NCBI GenBank assembly: GCA_022180565.1
Contig: BQML01000006.1
Location: forward strand, 25,963 to 89,962
DNA length: 64,000 nucleotides
Source of the DNA: Bacteroidia bacterium
GTDB lineage: Bacteria > Bacteroidota > Ignavibacteria > UBA10030
Direction: 5' to 3'
The first letter of the stretch is position 1. Each line of letters starts with the position of its first letter. Under the pieces are notes generated by a model. It saw only the letters and a list, made by a program, of their open reading frames with translations. It had not been told where the DNA came from and made no database searches. The translations under genes were made by a program, and so were the position numbers. Shown piece by piece: positions 33,203-41,851 of the stretch.

Positions 33203-34787
33203 AGAAATTCACCTTGAGACCGAGTTCGGCCATCGCCGCAGCCTTCACAAGCATCCCCTTTTTAGCAGACGTCTGATCCGGCGCATACACGACATGGATG
33301 TGATTCGACTTGTGTCTCGCCATCATCTGGTCACGCGTCACCCCCTTGAGCACCGCATGCATGATCGGCCATTGTGACGTCGTCAGCCTCCACCGTTCCT
33401 GCGTCTCCTCATCCGGCAATGCCACAACTTCGGCCAATCCCGTGTCATATTGAAGCCCGCCGTTCGCTACGAAGACGCGGCTCCAGACCACAAAACCTGG
33501 CTTGCTGACGCCCTTGAGGGTCCCTCCCCCCAACCGAAAATACATCGGCGGCTGGCGTTCGCTCGACGCGCCGCGATATCCGTCCACAAAATGCGCCGGC
33601 GGGGCCGCCCCCGAGATCTCGAACACCCAGACGAAATCATCGATGCCGTTTCCTTTGTACCATCGGCCCCATCGCAAATCATGGAGCGTGTTTTCCGGCG
33701 GAAATCCGAGCCGTCTCCAGAGACGATAGGTAATCAGCGCATCAAGGCCTGCACATTCGTCCACTTCGTTGAAATGCGGCACGGCCTCCCCGGGAAACAG
33801 TTCCTCCCCCGTCTGTTCATCAAAAACCGGTGGGCGGTCGACGTTGTTCAGAAGTCCTTCCGCCAGATCAGAAGCGGGCGTGAGGTCCTTGAGGCCTTGC
33901 TGATACTGAATGCCGATGGCCGCACAGCCGAATTCCTTTGCGAGTCGAACCGCCGCAATGTACATTTTGCACTGCTGAAGCACTTGCGCCTTTGTCAGCT
34001 CCGTTGATTCATCTCGACCAAATCTGAACTGCATTCCCTTTGCTGTCAACCATCGAAACACCGCCTCGGCTTCCCGATCCGGCACTGTCAGCATCTTCGC
34101 ATAGAGCGTGGACTGACTCAATCGCTCCTTGAAGACACCTGTCGGATGCAGAAGTTCGTCGGGGATGATGGCATTGTACATCCCCATGCATCCTTCGTCG
34201 AACACTCCAAGAATCGCCTTGTTCCGGCGGAACTCACGGGCAAAGTTTTCCCCCATCGTTCTTAGGCGGGCGGGAATGGCAGACGCTCTGTATGGAACAA
34301 CATGATCGGTCTTGTGGCGAAGGTTGCCCGACTTTAACCACCGGTCCAGCCCGCGTCGGAAGAACTCGTCCGTAAAATCCTCGCTCCAGAGCGTTGAATA
34401 CGCCACACCGGCTTTTGTCAAAGAAGCATTCAGGTTCAACAGGCCGACCAGACCCGGCCAGGTGCCGCTCCAATTCGCGACCGTCAAAATCGGCCCCTGG
34501 TGCGTTGTCAGGCCGGCCAGCACATGATGGCTGTACTGCCAGGCGGACACGGCCACAATGAGGGGATCTCGCGGCGGGATGGACCGGAACACTTCGATAC
34601 CGTACGCTTGGCTGTCAATGAAACCGTGCCTCTTGGATTCGTCGTAAGCGTGGGCGCGTTGAACGGTCCCTCCGAACCTGCGCACGGCGGCAAGAATTTT
34701 TTGTTCCATCTCCGCCTGCGTCGCTTCGCAATTTTGATTGGCAGCGAGGCGAAGGTCCCCGCTCGCAATCATCTGAATTGTTTTCAT
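33186..34787 (-). CDS. Fucose/arabinose-isomerase-fold protein
   Basis: A 533-residue protein of the L-fucose isomerase-like superfamily: an N-terminal region with PLIVAVSAWQYSHHVLAG and TVANWSGTWPGLVG, then FDEGCMGMYNAIIPDE and IQYQQGLKDL, and a C-terminal beta-barrel part ending in NHIHVVYAP. Candidate metal ligands are the E in FDEGCMG, a D near the middle, and H in SNHIHVVY. It probably isomerises an aldose to a ketose in the cytoplasm. A GGAG site precedes the ATG. It is the first gene of the minus-strand unit that includes the ABC proteins and GH172, and diverges from the AGE-epimerase unit. Confidence 0.85.
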   Translation of the reverse strand: MKTIQMIASGDLRLAANQNCEATQAEMEQKILAAVRRFGGTVQRAHAYDESKRHGFIDSQAYGIEVFRSIPPRDPLIVAVSAWQYSHHVLAGLTTHQGPILTVANWSGTWPGLVGLLNLNASLTKAGVAYSTLWSEDFTDEFFRRGLDRWLKSGNLRHKTDHVVPYRASAIPARLRTMGENFAREFRRNKAILGVFDEGCMGMYNAIIPDELLHPTGVFKERLSQSTLYAKMLTVPDREAEAVFRWLTAKGMQFRFGRDESTELTKAQVLQQCKMYIAAVRLAKEFGCAAIGIQYQQGLKDLTPASDLAEGLLNNVDRPPVFDEQTGEELFPGEAVPHFNEVDECAGLDALITYRLWRRLGFPPENTLHDLRWGRWYKGNGIDDFVWVFEISGAAPPAHFVDGYRGASSERQPPMYFRLGGGTLKGVSKPGFVVWSRVFVANGGLQYDTGLAEVVALPDEETQERWRLTTSQWPIMHAVLKGVTRDQMMARHKSNHIHVVYAPDQTSAKKGMLVKAAAMAELGLKVNFCGVHP

Positions 34788-34804
34788 GGTATTCTCCGAG
34801 CTCG

Positions 34805-34882
34805 GTCAAAGATAATGAGGGAGAAGGGTAATTGCCAATCGGCAATTCTCCTTGCTCCTCATTTCCCTCTTTTCTATTTTTG
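34805..34882. promoter_or_regulatory. Divergent promoter region with Bacteroidota-like boxes
   Basis: The 100-bp gap between the divergent isomerase and epimerase genes holds, on the minus strand, TTGGCA and TATCTTTG separated by 18 bp. On the plus strand TTG and TATTTTTG (34875-34882) are separated by 20 bp. Both fit the Bacteroidota TAnnTTTG -7 consensus. The plus-strand box ends 5 bp before the ATG, implying a nearly leaderless message. Confidence 0.4.
34830..34847. promoter_or_regulatory. Inverted repeat operator candidate in divergent promoter
   Basis: AATTGCC-AATC-GGCAATT is a perfect 7-bp inverted repeat with a 4-bp spacer. It overlaps the minus-strand -35-like TTGGCA and lies upstream of the plus-strand promoter boxes, so a dimeric regulator here could control both divergent units. 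Confidence 0.5.
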
Positions 34883-34887
34883 CACCA

Positions 34888-36075
34888 ATGCGTCTCGACG
34901 ATTGTAAGAATCTTTATCGCGACGGATTGCTCTCGGACACGATTCCGTTCTGGATTCCCCGTTCGCTTGATCGGGAACATGGGGGGTTTATCCATGTTCT
35001 CGACCGCGACGGATCCGTGCTGTCCACCGATAAGTCGATCTGGCTCCAGGCAAGGTTTTCCTGGATGCTGGCGACCTTGTATCTGTCCGTGGAACCCCGA
35101 AAGGAGTGGCTGGAGGCCGCGCGTTCCGGCGTGGAATTCCTTGCCCGTCATGGATTCGACGCGGACCACAGGATGTTCTTCTGGGTGACGCGGGAAGGAA
35201 AGCCGCTCCGCAAGAGGAGATATGTTTTTTCAGAGCTCTTCACGGCGATGGCGTACGCGGCCTTCAGTCTTGCGTCCGGAGATGCCAGGTGGGCTTCCCA
35301 GGGAAGGGAAGTATTCAAAACGGCTCTACGCTACCACACGACGCCCGGTCTCCTGTCCCCGAAGGTCGATCCCAAAACTCGGCCGATGAAAGGGCTGGCA
35401 ATGACCATGATGCTCATTGCCGCGGCTCAGGAGTTGCGCAAAGCCGTCAACGATCCTCTCTTTACAACGGTGATCGACGACGGCATCAACGACATCGAAC
35501 GGCATTTTTTGAAGCCGGAGTTCAAATGCCTCATGGAAAACGTCGGTCCCAAGGGAGAAGTGTACGACACGCTGGACGGCAGACAGGTGAATCCCGGTCA
35601 CTCCCTCGAAGCCGGATGGTTCATTCTTGCGGAAGGTCGGTACCGAAACAACGACCCTCGTCTGATCAGGCTCGGCACGACGATCATCGATTGGTCGTAT
35701 GAAATCGGACTCGACCGCGAGTACGGAGGGCTGCTGTATTTTCGCGACGCCCGGGGGCTTCCGCCCACCGAGTACTGGCACGACATGAAATTCTGGTGGC
35801 CGCACAATGAGGCCATTGTTGCGACCTTGATGGCCTGGCGTTGCACCGGCGATCGCAAGTACCTCGACTGGCACGCGACGATGCACGACTGGGCGTACAG
35901 CCATTTCCCGGACAAGGAACACGGTGAATGGTTTGGGTACCTGCGACGCGACGGGGCCATTTCTACGCCTGTGAAGGGCACGATGTGGAAAGGAATGTTC
36001 CATCTGCCGCGAATGCAGCTGCTGGGATGGAAGTTGTTGGAAGAGCAGGAAGGAATTGAAAACTCAAGAGTCTAA
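34888..36075 (+). CDS. N-acylglucosamine 2-epimerase (AGE/RnBP) family protein
   Basis: A 395-residue (alpha/alpha)6-barrel protein. AGE motifs are IWLQARFSWMLATLY, YVFSELFTAMAYAAFSLA, NPGHSLEAGWFILAE and KFWWPHNEAIVATLMAW, with the histidines in GHSLEAGW and WPHNEA placed as in aldose-ketose isomerases/2-epimerases of the family. The ATG at 34888 was chosen because MRLDDC opens the family alignment; the upstream part of the frame lies in the promoter region. It probably interconverts an aldose and a ketose or epimers in the cytoplasm. It begins a plus-strand unit with PhyH and an SSS symporter. Confidence 0.9.
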   Translation: MRLDDCKNLYRDGLLSDTIPFWIPRSLDREHGGFIHVLDRDGSVLSTDKSIWLQARFSWMLATLYLSVEPRKEWLEAARSGVEFLARHGFDADHRMFFWVTREGKPLRKRRYVFSELFTAMAYAAFSLASGDARWASQGREVFKTALRYHTTPGLLSPKVDPKTRPMKGLAMTMMLIAAAQELRKAVNDPLFTTVIDDGINDIERHFLKPEFKCLMENVGPKGEVYDTLDGRQVNPGHSLEAGWFILAEGRYRNNDPRLIRLGTTIIDWSYEIGLDREYGGLLYFRDARGLPPTEYWHDMKFWWPHNEAIVATLMAWRCTGDRKYLDWHATMHDWAYSHFPDKEHGEWFGYLRRDGAISTPVKGTMWKGMFHLPRMQLLGWKLLEEQEGIENSRV

Positions 36076-36107
36076 AAAACAACGCGAATTAAACACATCA
36101 GCAACCG

Positions 36108-36968
36108 ATGGCAAGGATTGAAGACATACCCGACAACAATGACGTTGAGTTTTACCGGAGCAACGGTTACTGGCTGAGTCCGAAGCTGTTTTCAGACGAA
36201 GAGCTCTCAGAGTTCAGGAAACACCATGCCATGGTCGTGGCCGGTGAATATGAGACGAAACGATTCCCTCTCAGCCGCGATCCGGAGCCTGGGGACACGT
36301 CGAAGCTGGTGCAGGTCAATAACGCGTATTGGACCGACGCCACGATCGCCCGCCTGGTTCTCTCCCCTGTCATCGGAAGGATTGCCGCCGCGCTTTCAGG
36401 GGTCAGGGGCATTCGCCTCTGGCACGATCAATTGCTCTACAAGCCGCCGCAGAGCGGAAGCTCGGGCGCGATCGGCTGGCATCAGGATCTGGGGTACTGG
36501 CAGTGCCTCGACAACGACAAGGCTCTTACGGCCTGGGTGGCATTGGAGGATGTGACCGAGGAGAACGGTTGCATGGAGGTCGTGCCCGGGAGCCATACCT
36601 GGGGGCTTCTTGGCGAGGATCATTTCTATCAAAAAGACATCGACCATCAGAAGAAACGCATTGAGCAGAAGACCGGCCGGCCGTTCACAACCAAATCGTG
36701 CGTGCTCCCGGCAGGATGCGTCAGCTTTCATCACTGTCTCACCATCCACGGAAGCCGGCCGAACCTGAGCAATCGCCCGCGCATTTCGATTGCCATTCAT
36801 CTCATTGCAGACGGTACCCGCTATCGGGCCGGCAGTGTCTCGGATGATCACACCAGCAACACCCTCCGGCAACCGCGGGACGGCGATACGTACGCCGGAC
36901 CTTATTTCCCCGTCCTGTACCGTGAGGGCGATACTCTCGCCAACGTCTGGATGAACTCGCCCCTGTGA
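36108..36968 (+). CDS. Phytanoyl-CoA dioxygenase (PhyH) family protein, second copy
   Basis: A 286-residue Fe(II)/2-oxoglutarate oxygenase. The metal ligands are H125 and D127 (IGWHQDLGYW) and H214 (CLTIHGSRPN), with R225 (NRPRISIAIH) as the likely 2-oxoglutarate arginine. It is longer than the first PhyH (14817-15551) and the two share little outside the motifs, so it is not a recent duplicate. It sits between an AGE-type epimerase and an SSS symporter, so a small sugar-derived substrate is likely. No Shine-Dalgarno is visible before its ATG. Confidence 0.9.
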   Translation: MARIEDIPDNNDVEFYRSNGYWLSPKLFSDEELSEFRKHHAMVVAGEYETKRFPLSRDPEPGDTSKLVQVNNAYWTDATIARLVLSPVIGRIAAALSGVRGIRLWHDQLLYKPPQSGSSGAIGWHQDLGYWQCLDNDKALTAWVALEDVTEENGCMEVVPGSHTWGLLGEDHFYQKDIDHQKKRIEQKTGRPFTTKSCVLPAGCVSFHHCLTIHGSRPNLSNRPRISIAIHLIADGTRYRAGSVSDDHTSNTLRQPRDGDTYAGPYFPVLYREGDTLANVWMNSPL

Positions 36969-36999
36969 ACAACGCCACCCTCCACTCCGTCACGGCTCC

Positions 37000-38481
37000 A
37001 TGAAGTTCACACTGATTGATGGAGTGATTGTCCTCGCCTATGTGACTGCCGCTGCCTGGGCCGGCCTGTCTGTACGGCGCCGTGTTCACACGATTGCGGA
37101 CTTCCTCGTTGCAGGACGCCGCTTGCGGTATCACCTTGGTGTCGCCACACTTGTCGCCACAGAGTTGGGTCTGGTCACGATGATGTATTTCGCCGAACAG
37201 GGTTTTCGCTTCGGCCTTGCGGCATTCATCATTGGCGTAATCTGGGCCGCGGCGTACCTGACGATCGGCACAACAGGCTTCGTGGTTGACCGGCTTCGGA
37301 CGATGGAGATTATGACCATCACCGAGTATTTCGCGCGCCGGTACGGCCGCGGCGTCCGCATTCTTGCGGCAAGTCTCCTGATCATCGCGGGCATTCTGAG
37401 CCTCGGCGTGTTCCTGAAGCTCGGCGCGCTCTTCATCGTACATTTTCTCGGCATCCCCGAAACCTCAATCCATGTCACAACGACAGTGCTCCTCATCCTC
37501 GTCCTCGCGTACACGGCGTTGGGCGGAATGGTCTCCGTCGTGCTGACCGATTTCATTCAGTTTGTCTTCCTCGCGCTCGGGATGGCCCTGACCACCGTCC
37601 TCGTGATCTCAGGTCACGGCCTCCTGGGATTTTTCGACCAGGCGGCGGTTGCCTACAGCGCCGTCGGACTCGATCCGTTCGACCATCCGGAGTACGGCTG
37701 GTGGTTCATCGCCTACTGGACAGTCTTCGCAGTTTCCGGATGCGTTCTCTGGCAACCGGTCGCTCAACGAGTTCTCGCGGCGGAACATCCGGCCATCAAC
37801 CGGTTTATCTTCAGGTCAACAGGACTGATGTTCCTCGGACGTGCATTCTTTCCGATCATTTGGGGCATCGGAGCTGCGCTCCTGTTCGGTCTCGACAGCG
37901 ATGCTTCGGCAGGAATGCCTCGCTTGCTCGCGGAGATTCTCCCGGCGGGACTGCTTGGACTTCTGACCGCGGGCATGTTTGCCGCGATGATGTCGACGGA
38001 TTCCAGCTACATTCTGGCGTGGAGCAGTATCATCGTCCAGGATTTCCTCGACCCCTTGCGCAGACACCCGTTCACCGACACCCAGCGACTGCGGGCAACC
38101 CGCTGGTCCATTGCGGTCATAGGCCTGTTGATGCTGGTCTTCGGCATCTGGTACGAGCTGAAGGACTCCGCGTTCCGCTACCTGCTCGACGTTACGACCG
38201 TCTACTACGCGGGCGGACTCCCCGCTCTTGTCCTGGGCTTGTATTGGAAACGATCGACAACCGCCGGAGCCTACGCGGCATTCATCGGAGGGGGCCTTCT
38301 GCCGCTCGCGTTTGTGATCGAGGATATTCTCCTTCAGGCCGGGGGCGCCTCAGGGGAGGGATTCATTGCCGGATTGATGCCTCCGAACCTGCGCGGGTTT
38401 CTGAGCTTCGCACTCGGCTTTGCGGGACTGTTCGTCGGATCGCTGCTTTCATCCAAGACAGATCGACAAACGATACGCTGA
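37000..38481 (+). CDS. Sodium:solute symporter (SSS family), third copy
   Basis: A 493-residue transporter with about 13 membrane segments and no C-terminal extension, unlike the two tandem symporters at 6786-10664. Family features are the opening LIDGVIVLAYVTAAAWAGL, HTIADFLVAGRRL, the ALGGMVSVVLTDFIQFVFL segment and GMFAAMMSTDSSYILAWSSII. It probably imports the sugar or sugar acid handled by the epimerase and PhyH. It is followed after 3 bp by a 43-residue membrane peptide. Confidence 0.93.
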   Translation: MKFTLIDGVIVLAYVTAAAWAGLSVRRRVHTIADFLVAGRRLRYHLGVATLVATELGLVTMMYFAEQGFRFGLAAFIIGVIWAAAYLTIGTTGFVVDRLRTMEIMTITEYFARRYGRGVRILAASLLIIAGILSLGVFLKLGALFIVHFLGIPETSIHVTTTVLLILVLAYTALGGMVSVVLTDFIQFVFLALGMALTTVLVISGHGLLGFFDQAAVAYSAVGLDPFDHPEYGWWFIAYWTVFAVSGCVLWQPVAQRVLAAEHPAINRFIFRSTGLMFLGRAFFPIIWGIGAALLFGLDSDASAGMPRLLAEILPAGLLGLLTAGMFAAMMSTDSSYILAWSSIIVQDFLDPLRRHPFTDTQRLRATRWSIAVIGLLMLVFGIWYELKDSAFRYLLDVTTVYYAGGLPALVLGLYWKRSTTAGAYAAFIGGGLLPLAFVIEDILLQAGGASGEGFIAGLMPPNLRGFLSFALGFAGLFVGSLLSSKTDRQTIR

Positions 38482-38484
38482 AGA

Positions 38485-38616
38485 ATGGAAGTCTGGAAGA
38501 TCATCTGGATCGTCACGCTCGTGATTGCCTTCGTCGGCTTCATCTTCCTCAGTTCAAAGGTGATCTGGCGGGGGTTGACGGAAATGAAGGAGTTGTTGAA
38601 GGGATTGGACGAGTAG
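38485..38616 (+). CDS. Small (43-aa) membrane protein next to the SSS symporter
   Basis: A short open frame starting 3 bp after the symporter stop. The product has one strong membrane helix (about residues 5-23, WKIIWIVTLVIAFVGFIFLS) followed by a charged, amphipathic tail (LTEMKELLKGLDE). The tight spacing and same strand suggest a companion subunit of the symporter, like small subunits known for some other SSS or acetate-type carriers. There is no clear Shine-Dalgarno, so translation probably depends on coupling. No function can be assigned from sequence alone. Confidence 0.6.
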   Translation: MEVWKIIWIVTLVIAFVGFIFLSSKVIWRGLTEMKELLKGLDE

Positions 38617-38682
38617 GGCTTCTGTCGGCCGGTGCGCGCAATTTCCTCTGACGATTTCAGGAATGAGAGACGCGCGGGTTCC

Positions 38683-40917
38683 TTAGTTCAATTCCTTCCT
38701 GAATTCATCCCTGTACAAACCGATCCTCTCGAACGGTATCGTTTCAAAACCCATCCTCGCGACCGGCGAGTCTTTTCTAAAGCGAAAATCCTTCTTTGTG
38801 ATGTCAATAAATCCGGGATCATCGGTAAAGATGTTGTCCTTGAACTCCCCGACGAGCGCTGACTGTGCGATCGGGATCATGTCGTATCCCTCCACCCTAT
38901 CAATGTTGAGGTAGTACGGATCCCATCCGGACTGCCCTTCTGAACGCCTCCGCAAAATGATCGGGTCGGCAACGAGGTTATCCCTGACGACCACCGTCGA
39001 AAAATCAAACTCCCAGTAATCGTACACATCCATCCATCTGCCGCCGACGGAAATATTCCGGATGATCTTGTTTCCCTTCGGAACCCGCGGCTCATCGTCA
39101 TAGAGCTTCAACAGTTCGGGGTAGCGGGTGCTGTACGGGGGTTGGCGAAACTTCATGTCCTCCATCCGCTCAAACAGCCATGGAAAGGTCCCGTCAAAGT
39201 AGTAGCCCGCCCACCCCAATCCGCGTGCATCGACATGGACAGAAGGTGAACACTCGATGAAGATGTTGTTCTCCACCGTGTTGTCGCGTCCTCCGCCAAT
39301 GAACGCCGCTCTCCCGGCGCGGAAGAACACGTTCCCGAAAACCGTGAATCCGCTCGCCCAGTCGTCGAGATACACCGCCATGACGCCATGGAGCCCGGGG
39401 CCGACGAGATCATGCAAGTAGTTGTAGCGGATCACATTCCCCCGCCAGGTCCAATCCCTCCCGGTATGAAGCGCCCCTGCATCCCCGGTTTCCTGAGTGA
39501 CATCATGGATTTCGTTGAATTCTATGACATGCTCGTTTCCCCGAAGGTAAATCGCCTCAAAGGGCGCATCGTGAATCTTGTTGTGCGCAATCCTGTTTCC
39601 CACACCATCGAGGAAAATGCCGTACTGGCCCGTTCGAAGCCAAGTGCTGAAATGGTGAATGTGGTTATTGACCGCTTCGTTGTTTCCGGGAGTGAGCGAG
39701 GCGCGATCTCCTCCCATCAAACGAACAGCTCCCCGCGACAAATCGTACAGATCGCAACTCTGGACCCTGTTCCGCCCTCCCCCATAGATGCCCACGGCTT
39801 CTCCGCCCAATTGCCTGAACGTGCATCCTGCGATTCTGTTATCGTCTCCCGAAGCGATCACGATCCCCTCGGCCCGCGATTGTTCGAAAACGAAGCCGCG
39901 AATAACGATTCGCTTCGCCTTTTCCAAAACCATCAGCGGCTCGCCGAGGATCGACACCGAGCAGTCATAGTCCCCGAGTGGTCCGGGTGGCCAGAAGTAC
40001 AGGATACCGGTCGCCCGATCAAGGTACCATTCGCCAGGCCGGTCGAGTTCTTCAAGCGCGTTCAGAACATAGTAGCGCTGGTTCTTCGTGTACCCGTAGT
40101 AGTGATGAGGCTCCGCAAGAGTGATCTCACGCGCGATCGTGTCGATCGATTTCACGCGCTGAAACGAATCACTCCAATCCCAGGTCCAGTAACCGTGCAG
40201 AATCACGTCCTCGTGCTGTTTCCATCTGCCCGGCCTGTCCCCCTCGTACCGTATGCGGCCGTAGTGACGACCGACCGGCACGCCGTCGTACCGCTTCTCC
40301 CGCTCCAGCCCCTCATTATAAAGAGAGTCTCCGGTCTGAGGCACATCTGCAACTCTCAGCCACCCCGTATTGGGCCAGCGGGCCAACTGCATCCGCTCGC
40401 CCCTGTAGAACAGTTCCAGACCCGGACTCCCCCTCTGTTCAATGACCCCATAATCATGGATTCCCTGGGCCCGAAGGCTTGTCTTAAACACATGTCCTCT
40501 TGCCGTCGAATCTAGTCGCCCAAGGCTCGGGCTATCCGTAACCTTATGCCACCCTGAGATCGTGTGCGCTCCCGTAATCGTGACATTCTCGCCGGCGTAC
40601 GCTTCCCAGACCACGTCGGCAGAATCGGCTCCTGAATCGGCTGGTCCGAACGTGAGTGTGCGGCGAAGAGCGTACCGGCCACCGCGCACGGAGATGATTG
40701 CCCCCGCCTTGAGCCTGCCCGCATTCTTCAACGTCCGAATCTCTGCCTGTGCCCGTCCAAGAGTCGCAAATGGTCCATCCTGCTTGCCCACAACCGGTGC
40801 CGGAAGGGTTCCCGACCAGCGATCGTTTCCGGAACTCGCAACATACAGGCGAATCTGAGCGACAAGGAAAGAGGAGTTGAGGATGAACAAGAGGAGAGCG
40901 GTTCGTGCACGATCCAT
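38683..40917 (-). CDS. Secreted right-handed beta-helix protein (GH141-like)
   Basis: A 744-residue exported protein with signal peptide (ALLLFILNSSFLVAQ). The early YVASSGNDRWSGTL and GPFATLGRAQAEIR are the usual start of parallel beta-helix carbohydrate enzymes. An inserted domain (about 200-330) holds HGYWTWDWSDSFQRV and LEELDRPGEWYLDR, which resemble GH141/GH120-like enzymes. Beta-helix rungs follow (RIAGCTFRQLGGEAV, NRIAHNKIHDAPFEAIYL, NTVENNIFIEC). It may act as a fucosidase or xylosidase/xylanase on a surface glycan. It converges with the symporter unit, so it has its own promoter, and a small ACGGTT-TC-AACCGT inverted repeat lies just upstream at 40938-40951. Confidence 0.8.
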   Translation of the reverse strand: MDRARTALLLFILNSSFLVAQIRLYVASSGNDRWSGTLPAPVVGKQDGPFATLGRAQAEIRTLKNAGRLKAGAIISVRGGRYALRRTLTFGPADSGADSADVVWEAYAGENVTITGAHTISGWHKVTDSPSLGRLDSTARGHVFKTSLRAQGIHDYGVIEQRGSPGLELFYRGERMQLARWPNTGWLRVADVPQTGDSLYNEGLEREKRYDGVPVGRHYGRIRYEGDRPGRWKQHEDVILHGYWTWDWSDSFQRVKSIDTIAREITLAEPHHYYGYTKNQRYYVLNALEELDRPGEWYLDRATGILYFWPPGPLGDYDCSVSILGEPLMVLEKAKRIVIRGFVFEQSRAEGIVIASGDDNRIAGCTFRQLGGEAVGIYGGGRNRVQSCDLYDLSRGAVRLMGGDRASLTPGNNEAVNNHIHHFSTWLRTGQYGIFLDGVGNRIAHNKIHDAPFEAIYLRGNEHVIEFNEIHDVTQETGDAGALHTGRDWTWRGNVIRYNYLHDLVGPGLHGVMAVYLDDWASGFTVFGNVFFRAGRAAFIGGGRDNTVENNIFIECSPSVHVDARGLGWAGYYFDGTFPWLFERMEDMKFRQPPYSTRYPELLKLYDDEPRVPKGNKIIRNISVGGRWMDVYDYWEFDFSTVVVRDNLVADPIILRRRSEGQSGWDPYYLNIDRVEGYDMIPIAQSALVGEFKDNIFTDDPGFIDITKKDFRFRKDSPVARMGFETIPFERIGLYRDEFRKELN

Positions 40918-41060
40918 GGAGAAGGCTGTCGTTGGTTACGGTTTCAACCGTCCAGCGTACCGAAAAAATCTTCCAAAGTAAAGGTCCGCCCTCTGCGGCC
41001 CTTGCTCCCGACAAGCATCAGGGTCCCGCTCAAAGCCTCGGCCAACATGTAAAACCGGAA

Positions 41061-41795
41061 TCACTTGTTCGCCTTCAATAGGATCTCGATATCCTCTTTG
41101 AGAATTCGGTATGCCAGGTCCGTTACGAAGTGATTTCTCTCCTTCGTAGCGCGTTTCGTCTTCTCATAAACTTCATCAAGCTTTTTCTTGAACTTTTCCA
41201 ATTCGTGTTTTGCCCGTGATGCACCCTTCCCCGCCGCTTCTTCGTATTTTGCCACGCGATGGCTGAAATCAATGTACAGAGGCCTGGCACCGAGCAGTTC
41301 AAGCTTGTAACAGTTGTCGAGATCCTGGCGGAGTGAATGAACACCGACGATTTTCTTAAACCACGGTTTACGACCTGTCGTATCGAGGTGAAATCGATAT
41401 TCCGCCGATTGAAGACTATCGATCACTCCGCGGGTGGAAAAGGTCAATCTCAACGGCCTCACCATCAGGAAACCGTCGATTTCGTACCTCGATCGGCCGA
41501 CTCCATAGAGCGTCAGACCATATTCTCCCGGAATCGGGGAATACGAAATGAACTCTATGATAGGAGGTGGGGCCGGGAAATCAGGATCTTCGCTGTCAAC
41601 ACTGTACACACCATACGAATTGTTGATCTCACGGTATCGAGCACCCGACCGCGGATCTATGCCTTCACGCCTCCCCATGGGATCCGTAAGGATAAATTGA
41701 ATTTCTCCCTTGACCCCCAATTCGACTGTCATCTCCTGGTTTTGAGCACTCATGCAACTGTACAGAAGAAGCATACACAGAATGAATCTCTTCAT
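41061..41795 (-). CDS. Secreted hypothetical protein
   Basis: Not recognised. The 244-residue product has a signal peptide (MKRFILCMLLLYSCMSAQ) and a beta-rich first part with Pro- and Gly-rich turns (PPPIIEFISYSPIPGEYGLTLYG). A long charged helix (about 185-225, AGKGASRAKHELEKFKKKLDE) is probably coiled coil. A cysteine at 14 followed by MSAQ does not make a good lipobox. The ATG has an AGGAGG site. It follows the C39-peptidase-like gene in the same direction (56 bp), so it may be a partner or substrate. A periplasmic location is likely. Confidence 0.6.
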   Translation of the reverse strand: MKRFILCMLLLYSCMSAQNQEMTVELGVKGEIQFILTDPMGRREGIDPRSGARYREINNSYGVYSVDSEDPDFPAPPPIIEFISYSPIPGEYGLTLYGVGRSRYEIDGFLMVRPLRLTFSTRGVIDSLQSAEYRFHLDTTGRKPWFKKIVGVHSLRQDLDNCYKLELLGARPLYIDFSHRVAKYEEAAGKGASRAKHELEKFKKKLDEVYEKTKRATKERNHFVTDLAYRILKEDIEILLKANK

Positions 41796-41851
41796 AAACC
41801 CCTCCTTTTATGGATGTTTTTTTGTGGCCGTGACTCTTGAGGCGGGCACTT

